This document shows, piece after piece, positions 12,120 to 23,493 of a DNA stretch of 64,000 bases; the first letter of the stretch is position 1, and each line of letters starts with the position of its first letter. The translations under genes and the position numbers were made by a program. Source of the DNA: Topomyia yanbarensis (lineage: Eukaryota > Arthropoda > Insecta > Diptera > Culicidae); contig NC_080672.1 in NCBI RefSeq assembly GCF_030247195.1, forward strand, positions 9,114,001 to 9,178,000, in the 5' to 3' direction. Under the pieces are notes generated by a model. The model made no database searches. It saw only the letters and a program-made list of their open reading frames with translations, and was not told the origin of the DNA.

Positions 12120-14121
12120 GTGGCCTTCGCGATAACACAAACCTGATCTTAAATGCGAACGCCCGCGATCTCGCCAACATTCAAACATCCCGGTAATTAA
12201 GTGAACGTTAACACCTAAAAATTTACTAACGCGGTCTAAAGCATCAACTCACCGCTCGCGCAGTCACATGAATCGGTCACGTCCAGAAGTCTCTGCCCTT
12301 GATTCTAGCAGCCCAAGCCTTCAGTTGGACCAATAGAAATTAAAACAAGACAAGACAACCACGCGCGATCATTGAAGAACTCGCAAACATGCGAATAGCC
12401 ACACGCTTATAAAAATAATGTGTCCACGCGAAGTTACATTCACACTAGCTCACGCGACAAAAACGTCAACATACAACTGCTCGAGTCCTTCACGATCATC
12501 CACGCACCACCACACCCACTATCTCGCAAACAGGATAACATCCCGGTGATTAAGGGAACGGTTTAGCACTCATAAATTCACGAACGCGGTCTCAAGGGTG
12601 AACCTACAAATACCCGTGTTCGCGCGATCATGAATCGGTTTCGTCTGGAAAACTCTATTATCGGCTGTAGTAGCATAAGTTCAATTCCTTCAGGTGGACC
12701 AATCAAAAAGATGATGGTCATATCCACTAAACTACACGTTCCATGGAGACATAAAAATCGAATTTATACACACGAAGTCACATACCCCGATCAAAATGAA
12801 ATAACAAGATTATAACACAATATAATTTTTGTAACAGATTGTGTTATAAATTTGGTCTCGTTAGTAGTTAAAATAACAGAAAATTATAACAAGTACCACG
12901 CGAGATATAGTTTTGAAATCTTTTTGTTGTGTGTTTCTGATCGGGACACGCAACAAACAAACATAAAAATGCTGTTCGCGATCATCCACGCAACCTACAT
13001 CCGCGCTCTCGCTGACATGATAACATGATTATACGAACGTCTCAGCACTTATAAACATTCAAACGCGGTCTCAAGTGTGAACCTACCGTCTCCCGCACTC
13101 GTACGATCATGAATCGGTCACGTTCGTAAGCCTCTATCCTCGATTCCAGAGGTCTAGGTCCATGCCTTCAATTCATTCAATTAAAAAGAAAGCTCTCATA
13201 TCCACTGAACAACATGGTCCATGGCGACATGGCCGGGAACTCTAGTGGTATGGAGTAACTCACTCCGTGTCAGAATGAAATCCGTAGACCGAAAACTAAA
13301 TATCAGAGTGACGGTCCACGTGGCCATCCAGGAACACATGCGAATATCTGAATGGCCACAGGGTTGTGAAGTCGAATTTATACACACGAAGTCACATACA
13401 CGCGACCACATGCGACATACGAAGGCTGAAGCTCTTCGCGATCATCTACGCACACCCACGTTCACGATCGCGCAAACTTTACAACACTCCGGTAACAATG
13501 TGAACGTTTTAGTACATACGAAGTTACGAACACGGTCTCAGGCGCGAACCTGCAAACGCGCAAACATGAATCGGTCACGTCCGGAAATCTTTACCCTTCA
13601 TTCTAGCAACTTAGATCCAAACATTCAGTTATACCAATCTAAAAATAAAACCTATATCCAATAGACAACACGTTCCATGGCGATATGACTGGGAACTTTA
13701 ATGATATGGAAAAACCCACTTATTTCTAGAATCTTCTAGTAACAGATTCACAGTCCGCGCGCGATCATTCTAGAACACACGCGAATATGCGAAAGGCACA
13801 CGGTTTTAATATAGAATTTATATACGCGAAGTTACATACAAGTTAGCACACGCGACATACAAAGGCACACGCGATCGAACGCTTCACCGTACAAATGCTC
13901 AAGCTCTTCGCGATGATACACGCGATCGCGAGTCCCTACGCCCGCACATACCTGAACCGTACAGTGTATATCACATTCAGAATCACGGCCCGCTACAATT
14001 GGCCTAAAGCAGTGTTTTAGTGGGCGCCATTGCCTGTCTCGTCTGCAATTGTAGTGTGTGATTCTGACGGGGAGCCCTTCCGAGAACCTAGCTCTACAGC
14101 TCCAGCAGGACAACTCTCGAA
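12120..14121. repeat. Tandem repeat block II, unit about 350-490 bp
   Basis: Landmarks recur at regular spacing: ccatggcgac-type phrases at 12741, 13219 and 13685 (478 and 466 bp apart) and cgatcatccacgc-type phrases near 12491, 12977 and 13439. The same order of phrases occurs at 1-720. The final 170 bp (13952-14121) match the tail of block I. The tail contains an imperfect inverted repeat around cagaatcacgg...gtgattctg. The 147-residue plus-strand frame at 13221-13664 lies wholly within these repeats and is not called a gene. Confidence 0.75.
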
Positions 14122-14137
14122 CAAAAAAATTGCTTTC

Positions 14138-14570
14138 GCTTAACTAATCATTTCGATCGGCTTTCCCCGTTGGATACCACCAAAAAGTCTTAAATAAGAT
14201 AGTTGCACTTTCGCCAAAAACCAAAATAAAAAAATGAAATTTGTTTGATTCGAACGGCGGTTTTGCTTCCGTCATACCTCTGTTGAAAATTAGACACCAG
14301 ACGATAAAAAAAACCCGAGTCGTGGTAGTTGCGGTTGTGTGTGATCTCGCTTTGTAAGCAGGGTATGATCACTGTCGCCAGTGCGATAATCATAGTTTCT
14401 TTCAGGGACGTCATCATATCCCAAGAGTAGCGAAAGGGTTAGTGCATTGGACTGGAGTCTCAAAGGTTGCGGGTTTCAAACTTAATAGTTTGTTTCGCTT
14501 CACTAACCATTTTGATCCATTTTCCCAGTTGGATACCACAAAAAAAGGCTGAAATCTTGATCTGTTTTAT
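14138..14570 (+). mobile_element. tRNA-like SINE relic between direct repeats
   Basis: A tRNA-like stretch at about 14426-14481 has a degenerate A box (tagcgaaagggttagtgc) and B box (gggtttcaaac). It is flanked by two similar copies of a ~65-bp sequence (14138-14200 and about 14493-14560) sharing ttcgctt-actaa-catttt and gttggatacca. This looks like a tRNA-derived SINE with a repeated body. The B box is too degenerate for a working tRNA. Confidence 0.5.
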
Positions 14571-14814
14571 AAAATAAGTCAGGATAGGAGTACCAGTTAT
14601 TGGCATTTTATTGTTCCAAAGTCCAAAAATCCTGTCAACCCCATTCAGATTTTTTCACAATGAATAGTGTTATTCTCATATGTTAAGTAGATAAATGAAT
14701 GAACAACGAACGTGTTTGAGTCACATGTCATGAAAATTCCAAAACGAAAGACTTAAAACTTAAAGAGATCGCGAAAATTACTGCAAACTTTTTTCGCTTG
14801 ATTTCTCAGATTCA

Positions 14815-15760
14815 TAGAAATACAAATGGGACAGATTTGTGGTCATGACATGGTGGTCTTAAAAGCTGTAGCAAAGATCATGGAGTAAATTAGATCAATT
14901 ATCATCGAGGAAACCCCATGCCGTACTGTGAGAATAGAACTTGTCAGGAGAAGCCCTGCCATATCACAAAATGGCCGGTGCTTAGCTTAGGGACAAATAT
15001 TCCAACATTAATTTGAATCTCTTGTTAAAATGTCACATAAAATTTTAAATTTTTTTGGAAGTGCTGGATACTCTTTGTTAAATCTCAGATGTTTAAAACG
15101 CTGTTTGCTTCGACTTTGTGTCAGAGCTTCCTCGAGCTGTTATATTTGGCGGCATCTCAAGATTTAAGGCTCTACAAGGAAGTTTTTAAGAGCGCAATAA
15201 AAGATGTCTCATCATGGGGATTATCAGAGTCACAATCTTCCAGAGCGAAAGAGCATAATGATTCGTGAGTGGCGAAGCTCTTTTTAGTACTTCTACAAAA
15301 GAGTTCTTAGAACGCCGTTTGAAGCATCGCTTTAGATTCCTTGGGAGCTGTTTGTTCGCGAGACATCGTATTTGATCCTGTGGACTCACCTCACAATAGG
15401 CATACTTTTCAGCATTTTCAATGCAAGAATTTGTTCATTTATGCAAACAAATGAAGTCGTAAGCACTCCGGCTAAAGCTCATCCGAGACGAGGTTGAAGA
15501 GAGACACCATGTTGTCCCGTTTAGTTCGATTGCCATTTAAAATCTTTTGCTCACTGGATTAAGGGGTTTATGAAACAGCCACCCTATACTTCAGTAGATG
15601 CACGCTTGATAAATTTGAATCGGTGACTACACCGTCGATCTCAACTTTGTGAGCGGGCTTGTAGACGTGGTAATCCTCAATAAAAGGCCTATCGCCAGTA
15701 ACGTGATTTGCTAGCTTTGTATGGAATATCACCATTCTGAGCTTCTCTGGGCGAATTTTT
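14815..15760 (+). pseudogene. Unidentified once-coding unit, copy 2 (inverted)
   Basis: This is the inverted, diverged partner of 7860-8760. Shared DNA phrases include tagatcaattatcatcga, accccatgccgtac and gatctcaactttgtgagcgg. Plus-strand translation gives AHWIKGFMKQ near 15550 and DLNFVSG near 15640, matching copy 1, but with stops and frameshifts between them. It is more decayed than copy 1. Function unknown. Confidence 0.5.
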
Positions 15761-17000
15761 GATATGTCAGATATGGTTTAACCGAGTTTAATGTATATGA
15801 TAATAAGCGGAAAGTTGGAGTCTTTGATGACGAATCTGTTTTGGAATCCATGTTACCATTAGCTAGGTATATTCAGAAGATATATTTGTTTATGAACAAT
15901 CCTACAGCTCGGCGCAAAGCGAAAATTGAAAGAATACTATAGAAGTAAAATATGCGGGAGATATAACAAATTGAAAAACAAGTCAGAGGATTGTAAAGCA
16001 AACATGTGGTCAGTTTTTTTCACTTGATGTATGGCTGGATGCTACCGATTTTCTTAGCATTTCAAATGAATAATGTTTAAAAACTTATACAGTTATAGAT
16101 ACTAAAAGCATCTTTGTTTCACTAGCTTACACGCAAAAAGATTGGAGGTCGCGGACATTACCAGAAAGTTGTGACGGTACTTGAGCTGATAGTTCAAATA
16201 TAATTATATCAACAAACCACGAACCAGGTTAGAGCTCTTAAAAGTTGTCTTCTCAGTATACCAATCTTGCTATACGGTAATGGTTATCCTGAATTTTTAA
16301 ACTGGACGTAATCCAAATTTTATAACTTCTCGAAAAAATGCCTATGCAAAGCTTGAGCTCAATCGAATAAAACGGCTTATAAATACCATGAAACGTCCTA
16401 GATCCGGTGTAATCTCGAAAAAATTGCCTTTCTAGGGCATGGAACATTTTTGAGTTGAGATGCGACTTGAGTTTGGAAATGCAACTTTAATTGTTTGTAT
16501 TCCAAATGTCTTGGGCTGGTGTGAAACGTCGAGATTTGGTGTAAATTCGAAAAACATTTTTTTGATTTTTCTTTTGAAATTATTAATTTAAAATCAAACA
16601 TTAAGACCACCTTTCCAAAATCTAAGGCTCCACTCAATTCCAAAGTTTTTCAATTTCCATGTCTTTAAATCTATGAAAAAAATTTAGTTTTTTCGAGATG
16701 ACACTAAATCTTAACATTTCATGACATTCTAAGGTATTTGGTATTGAAAATACGAATTGGATTTTTGAATATTTGAATGGTCATAGCGATGTATTTTTAC
16801 GGGTGAAAATATTTGCACCGTTTTGCGCGACTTTTTAATCACATCCGATTGATATCAAATTTTGCATTGAGATTTTTTTAGAGACGGTAATGCTTTTGAT
16901 TTTTTTCTATAGTTTTGTTAGACGTTAGCGTAACTGAGCCATGGATCTTTTAAGTTTTTACTAAAAAAAATCTCTGTATACCAGATCTTGTTGACGCAGT
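15761..17000. other. No gene recognised; dispersed AT-rich motifs
   Basis: A segment at about 16665-16760 resembles 6485-6570 (ttcgaga-a-cactaaatct and gaaaatacgaatt), so part of this is an old dispersed repeat. Nothing else is supported. Confidence 0.45.
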
Positions 17001-17002
17001 TT

Positions 17003-17640
17003 ACTACTGCATGTTGAGATCCTTTTCACTGGCGGTGAAGCATTAGTTGCCTTATCCATCGCAGCTTAAGGGTCATTCAGTCTACCTTCGCTCGCGTTAT
17101 CGTTCACGTCCATGTCATAATCGGTACTGGTTTCTTGTTGTTAACGATCAGAGGTTCTTATTTCCTTCTTGTTCTTACGGGTCGCTGTTGTAAATCTGTC
17201 TTCATCGGTATTTCCTTCTTTATTGGTGATGCTAGTTGTTGGTTTGGGAGCGGTTGTCGTGGTCGTTGTCCCTTCATTATTGGGTCGATGTGTTTGGTTC
17301 ACCTGTAAGTGTCAGTGGCTGCTTGTTAAAGTTAGCTGTAGTAGATGAGTTTTGACTAGTTTCTTTGGCGCATGTTTGTCCGGAGTGGGCTGTTTGGTTA
17401 CAGAATTGGCATGTTGGATTCTGTCTGGGTTATGTGATCAACGTTGTTTGCTTATAGATTACGATATCCTTCGATGCTTTTCAGTTGATAGTCATGTAAG
17501 AAGGTATTGGTTTAGTCGCTCGCATTCTCACAATACGAACTCCGTTGGGAATACCAGTGAAAAAATGTCTCCAAGTGTCATTCGTAATCTACTTCTCCGT
17601 ATTGCAACATAATTCGTTTGATGTAATTGCATATGGCTTC
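17003..17640 (-). pseudogene. Non-LTR retrotransposon ORF1 remnant with CCHC zinc knuckle
   Basis: ORF1 proteins of Jockey-type non-LTR elements bind the element RNA; their zinc knuckles are nucleic-acid-binding. On the minus strand a knuckle CQFCNQTAHSGQTC (C-x2-C-x4-H-x4-C) is encoded at 17370-17411. Upstream, in another frame, lies GIPNGVRIVRMRATKPIPSY, a block I recognise from mosquito Jockey/LOA-type ORF1. Frameshifts and stops separate the blocks. The downstream end (about 17003-17135) matches 35645-35785. No ORF2 follows, so it is an orphan fragment. Confidence 0.75.
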
Positions 17641-18810
17641 TGGACTTCAACGGTTTTCAACCGAAACTGCCTTGTCAAGTCAGTAAAACTGCTTATGTTA
17701 ATTTCTATAAATTAGAAAACTGCAAGCTGCATTGTAGCGTCAAATTTTCCTAATTCACGAATGAATTTGAAATTGAAGTGAATGATCTGTTCATCCGGTT
17801 TGTTTAAACCTGAAGGCTTTCAGGTAATTGAAATATGCATATCCGGTTGGATAGTCTTTCAAATAAATACTTAAGGGGGGAAAGGTAGTGTCGGTGATAA
17901 AAATATCGCCCTCAAGATTTTTTTTTTCGATACAGAAAGCCTCAATATCCATACAATAATGCAACATTTAAGCAACATTTTCCTAAACTATCATTGCAAA
18001 ATATTGAAAATTAGATGCATGACAGTGACTGTCCAGGAAGCACCTCGAAACTCAAAATTTCTTGAACCAAACGTTCTGAAGTTTTGCACAGGTCTTCTTC
18101 ACATCATAACTACGGTAATGACAAAACTTTTAGTATTATTATTTTTCCAATAACATGTTAGCTGATATTGTTTAGCAAAAATTGGACTTTTGGTTTCAAA
18201 GCGTTATAAAAAATTTAAAAATCAGACGAAAAATACAAGCTCGTATTTCCTTTGTCGGTTTTGTAATATATTTTACAAACAAATTTGAAAAAATACGTGT
18301 AATAGCTTTTAGTAACGGAACATGCTAAAATATGACACACTGCTTGTGGAACCCACTATCATTCGATTGGACACCATCAAATTCAATATTTATTTTGGTT
18401 TAATAAATAATGATCCGTATTACCCCCTGTCCGTCGAGTGACCCATAGTTTTCCTACATGCGCTTAGCAACAAAACAAACATTTTTGGTACAGATATAAG
18501 GATTTCATACTATCTACAAATAACACCCAATCGTCTGAATCAGGGAAGTATAGAAAAACAGAAATAGGATTATCCCGGGTGTGGGACTTTGTATGGGGTT
18601 CTGGATGATTGAAATGTTTGTTAACAGGAATTTTTCCTTGTTTTACTTGGCTGGTGGATATGATTTCTAAGGGATTAATCCTCTTCCGGTTTCTGTTTTC
18701 CCATACATTGGAACCTTTCTTAATTGGAATGGTTGTGATTTTTTTTCAAATATTTAAATTGAAACCCTTTATTATGATTATGTAAAGGTTGTTCTGTTTC
18801 ACTATTACAC
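17641..18810. other. No gene recognised
   Basis: AT-rich DNA with only short frames; no motif recognised. Confidence 0.5.
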
Positions 18811-18878
18811 CCCAAGTAGCAATTTTTGTTGCAGAAACTTCCATGAAATGGTGGCCGAAACAAAAATTACTACTCGGG
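18811..18878. repeat. Short inverted-repeat (micro-MITE-like) hairpin
   Basis: cccaagtagcaatttttgtt at the left mirrors aacaaaaattactactcggg at the right, giving a 68-bp unit with roughly 20-bp imperfect arms. No target duplication was established. Confidence 0.55.
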
Positions 18879-20790
18879 ACCGGCACAAATGTGCTTATAC
18901 AAAACTTAAACAAAGTCTCATGATGAATGTCAGGTTGCTTTGAGCTGCTGCTTTATTATTAACATTTCAAAAGTTTTCTTTAACGATGAAAATTCATTTC
19001 ACATATCTTCCTCGCATATTTTGCTAGCGAACCTTATGATATTTTCCTATGACTCGAAATAACGATTATTTACTAAGCAGCATTATCGTCGCATGCAAAA
19101 CAACCAATGAAAACTACGAAGCTTCATCACAGCAAACGACTTGTGCAAACTACTCATCCCGTGCCAACATTTTTCGAGAGTTAGTGCATCACCTATTCTG
19201 TCCTGTCACCCTTGGTTCCATCTGTCTGCTGCTCGAAGAGTGTTTGCATCTAAATATTTCAAACGTGATCTGGATGCCATCGCATTCAGTTTTGATCGTT
19301 TTGAGCTCGAGAGTTTTATTTGTTTTTCAATTATGTACCTACGCTAAGACGAGTGTGCCATGCCATGTTTTCGTTCGAACCGAACCCCGTTGTAGTATGT
19401 CATGAGATCGTACGAAATTTAAACGGTTGCTCCACAAAAACCCCCAAATTGCTCGCTTATCCGATGATTAAAGCTACCGAGATTTGCGCTTTGGGCCATA
19501 CTTCAAGCGCACCCAGCATCGTTCCGGCCGACATTCGTGCATCGTTCCGGAACTGCTGCTGTTGCTACTACGGCTACTGCTGCGCCGCATAGTCCAAAGA
19601 CGGAAGGCACGATTCAAAACTTTATTTCTGCACCATCTAGTCATCCATGTATGGCTATGTATCAACACGCTTCTGAAGGCGGTGCTCTCGAATGGAAAGA
19701 CTAGAGGAGAGATTCCTCAAAAACGTAAAAGAAACGGCATATTTGCAGTGCACCTGCATTACCAATTCATGCTCGGTTCGTTCATACATATGGTTCCTAC
19801 CGACTAGGACTAATCCTCCCCTTACTCTGCTTCATACGGTCGTTGTGCAGTAGAAAACCTCACAGGAAACAGGATATCTCTTTTCAATATTTCACTTAAT
19901 ATATATTGAATTATTCATGCACCGTCAGTGTTATGGGGGGAAATACAAGCGCCAGGCCAGGACAGGACCCGGACGGCCTTCTGACCGACCATCTCGGGAC
20001 TCGATAAGCCTTAGCCTGAACAACTGATCTAATTTTGGGGCAGCAGAAGTCCCGGAGTTCTTCAGTGTTAATGGTTTTGCCAATGCACACTGGTTGCGAG
20101 GCAATATTTAGGAAGGTCAAAACGTTTACGATGAAATAATTCATTTTTGATCTACAATGTCTTCGGGACAGTTTATTTTTGAGTATTTTTAGATTGGTCA
20201 TTTAGTCAAAAGGTTCAGAATAGCATCTTCTTTTAAATTTTTTATAATAATGTAAACAGAATTGTAGATAAAACCGTAACTAAGACCTTTGCCGGAAGAA
20301 GTTGTAGATCTTGAACAACTAATTCGATGTAAACTATTTTATCTTCCTAAATACGCATGTAAGGACCATTGTGCAGCATAATCACAGCAATACGGCAAGG
20401 ATTTGTGTATCAAAAGGAGCCTACAACATCTTCGTCGTTGTCGTCGTCGTTGTCGTCATCGTCTAAAATTGAGTTGTGTCATGCTCTAATTTGCACGGTC
20501 TTGACACAGTGCAAGCAAAACCCGGTGACGCATTTTTATCCTATGTGTAAGTTGAAGAACTTGTGCATTGCCTTGATTGCAAGTCTCAAGTAGCGCTCGA
20601 CTCGGCTGGTGTCTGCTGATAGTTCAATTAACGCTCCGCCAGTCGTTCGGATCGCAGTAGGCCGGTGCCATTTCGATGGCGATGACGAGTGAGTGGAAAT
20701 TGCTGCGCTAGGGATGCTAAAAAAAAAAGGTTTCTCGTGATTGCAACGTTTCCCAAAATTTTGTTTGATGTTCGTCATTTTCTACATAGT
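18879..20790. other. Unique-looking stretch, no identified gene
   Basis: Overlapping plus-strand frames at 19049-19405 (118 aa), 19320-19592 and 19484-19807 (107 aa) contain no domain I recognise. A TCG/GTC trinucleotide-rich run lies at 20431-20463. Composition is closer to unique DNA than in neighbouring repeats, so it may be intronic or intergenic host sequence. Confidence 0.35.
20431..20463 (+). repeat. TCG/TCA trinucleotide repeat
   Basis: Impure run of tcg, ttg and tca triplets. Confidence 0.8.
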
Positions 20791-20829
20791 TCTTTTTGTT
20801 TCGGTTATACAGGTTTTAACATTAGGATC

Positions 20830-21396
20830 GCCCTCCTTCATGAAAATACATAGTTTTTTTAATTAATTCATTTATCTCTGGCAGCTTTGAATGTAAATAA
20901 GGAGCTTAACAAATCTTATAAACTAACTTATAAACTATAAAGCTAATCGTTGCAATTAAAGATTGCAACGATTTTTGTCGGAAGCTTCTTATAATACTGT
21001 TCGTCATAATTCCTAATGTTTCTATGTTTGCGAGTCTGTGCAACTCATTTGTGCCAAACCAGGGAGGACGCTTCAAAATCATTTTCAGAATTTTATTCTG
21101 AATCCTTTGAAGCGTTTCCTTCCTAGTAGCACAACAACTTGCCTAGATTGGCACTGCATATTGCATTGCCGGTCAAAATATTTGTTTATAAATTAATAGT
21201 TTGTTCTTTAGGCAGATCCTAGAATTCCTATTTATAATAGGGTATAAACATTTTATATATTTGTTGCATTTGGTTTGGATTCCTTCAATGTGATCCTTAA
21301 CAGTAAGTTTTTTATCGTAAATCAAACCCAAGTATTTAACTTGATCTGACCACGTTAAATTCAAACCATTAAATTTAATAATATGGTTATTATTTG
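20830..21396 (-). pseudogene. Juan-like non-LTR element, 3' end of ORF2
   Basis: The minus strand encodes the region after the reverse transcriptase catalytic core. An open block at 21173-21424 includes the segment WSDQVKYLGLIYDKKLTVKDH and further NKYIKCLYPIINRNSRICLK, the thumb region typical of Jockey/Juan elements. Further downstream (toward 20900) the frame decays. It continues the protein interrupted by the hAT-type insertion at 21405-23493. The 3' end of the element is not certain; I see no clear poly(A) tail on the minus strand. Confidence 0.75.
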
Positions 21397-21404
21397 GTTT
21401 AAGA

Positions 21405-23493
21405 TAGAGATGGTCGGGTTTCAATTTTTTTGAATCCGAACCCGACCCGAACCCGAGAGCTTGAAAATTGAAAAACCCGAACCCGACCCGAGCCCGAAAT
21501 TATAAAATTTGAAAAACCCGCACCCGACCCGAGCCCGAAATTTTCAAAATTAGAAAACCCGGACCCGACCCGTACCCGAGAATGAAAATTTTGTAAAACC
21601 CGAACCCGATCCCGAGAATTTTAAAATTTGAAAACCCGAACCCGACCCGACCCGAAAATTTTTAATTTGAGAAACCCGATCCGAACCTAACTTGCTAATA
21701 TGGAGAATCCACCAAAGATCTCGAAGATTTTTAATTTTAGGCACCCTAGGGTCATCTTAGAATAGTAGAATCACTCGAAGCTGAAGTAGTACCATACGTG
21801 TTGAGTTAAATCTGCCTATGGCAAAACGAATCACTGGCCAATAGAATCCCAATTTTTATTTGCTATTATTTTAAAAAGAAAAAAAAATTGCTATTATTGA
21901 ACGTCGAATTTGTAATGTTATGAGAAACTTACAAATCGTCTATATCTTAACCGGAAAGTAGAATAAATCGGTCGCTAACTCATGGGGAAACAAACAACTT
22001 AATGGTAACAGTTTCAAACAACCTTGCCCGTCGTACTTAACCAAAAGTTCCAAGTTTGTATCAAAAACCATTCCTGCAAGGCAGTTTTGTATGATTTATC
22101 ACATGTATTAAATTAGCTATGGTAATTGGCCACAGCAGTACCACCAAATTTGTGATTTCAATATATGGGAATTGCGAAATCGTCCCCGGGCTACAACGCC
22201 CTTTTTAGTCAATGGTAACAGTTTATTTTAACTGCAAGCAATCTTTATCATAAATCAATTTGATTGTTACTAAACTTCCACTAAAGCAGGTACAACCTAT
22301 TTGTTGCATTTGACCAACTTAACAGTACCCGCTTAAAGTTTCTTTGGGGTACAAATGTACCCCACAAAACCGTTTACGTTAATGTTTTGTCATGTTTACA
22401 TAATTCCGAAAACATTATTATATCTTGTTTAAAAAGAAAAACATCTTTACATAGTAAGCGAAAAACTTGTGTAAAATTGTATGTTTTAGAATAAAACTAT
22501 CCAATTTAATTATAAAATTTAATAAAAATTAGGCATATTAGAGCGATTTTAGTTCTGGGGTACGAATATATCCCACAAAACCGTTTACTTAGAGGAAATG
22601 TCACGAAACCGTTGTAGGGTTAATGGCCAATTATTATTCAATATGTAGCAAAAAAGTACTACCATTAAGTGCACTCGCCACACCCACTGTTCGATTTCTC
22701 GCGACTGTCAAAACGAGCAATCAGGAGCCGATCAATAGATTGGTTTTTATTGTTTCTACTTCCCGTAGATTTCTACTCGCTTTACTTTAGATACTATTTG
22801 CTGTACGCTTTAGCTGAGTTTTACGCGTTTACCCTGACCGCGGCCTACGTATCGGTTTTAAAGTACCTGTCAAAATTAATATTTTAAAACAAAAAGTTGA
22901 ACCAATATTTTCCGATAAATTCCTGTTGACTTGATTTATTACTAATTATCATGAAAAATAAATCGCAAAGAAATTTTAGATGTGAAACACATATTGTTGA
23001 ATGCTCTCTCATGAATGTTCTTTTAAAACATAAAATAATTCAGTCAGTTTGCGAATCTGAAGAGACAGAATTTTAAACAAGAATGATGATAATATATTTG
23101 GGCACCAGAAAATACGACGAATTCTAGCGATTTAAAGGTGCTACCATTTGGTACGGTTATATGTGTCTTCCATTCGTATCACGAAGTATAAAAAGAGACT
23201 GGGTTGTGTATAGACAGCGTCAAGAAATGGTTGGGTTGTTTTGTTAAAAACCCGAACCCGACCCGACCCCGAAATTTTCTAATTTGAAAAACCCGAACCC
23301 GACCCGAGCCCGAAAGTTCAAAATTTTAAAAACCCGGACCCGACCCGAGCCCGAGAATTTCAATTTTGAAAACCCGGAACCCGACCCGAACCCGAAAAGC
23401 TTCAATTTATAGAACCCGAACCTTACCCAAAACCGGTCGGGTTCGGGTCGGGTCCGGGTTTCGGGTCTAAAAACCCGAACCCGACCATCTCTA
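21405..23493. mobile_element. Non-autonomous hAT-type element in the Juan-like ORF2
   Basis: The ends are tagagatggtcgggtt and its complement aacccgaccatctcta. The flanks are gtttaaga (21397-21404) and ggttaaga (23494-23501), an 8-bp target duplication with one mismatch. Both subterminal regions (21430-21680 and 23247-23490) are packed with cccgaacccgacccga motifs, likely transposase-binding repeats by analogy with other hAT elements. The 2.09-kb body has no transposase frame. An internal direct repeat (ccccacaaaaccgttta near 22361 and a variant near 22572) suggests a further nested fragment. The reverse transcriptase frame continues on both sides. Confidence 0.85.

Noticed and set aside
13221..13664. 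147-residue plus-strand frame
   Set aside because: It sits inside tandem block II and its sequence follows the repeat units.
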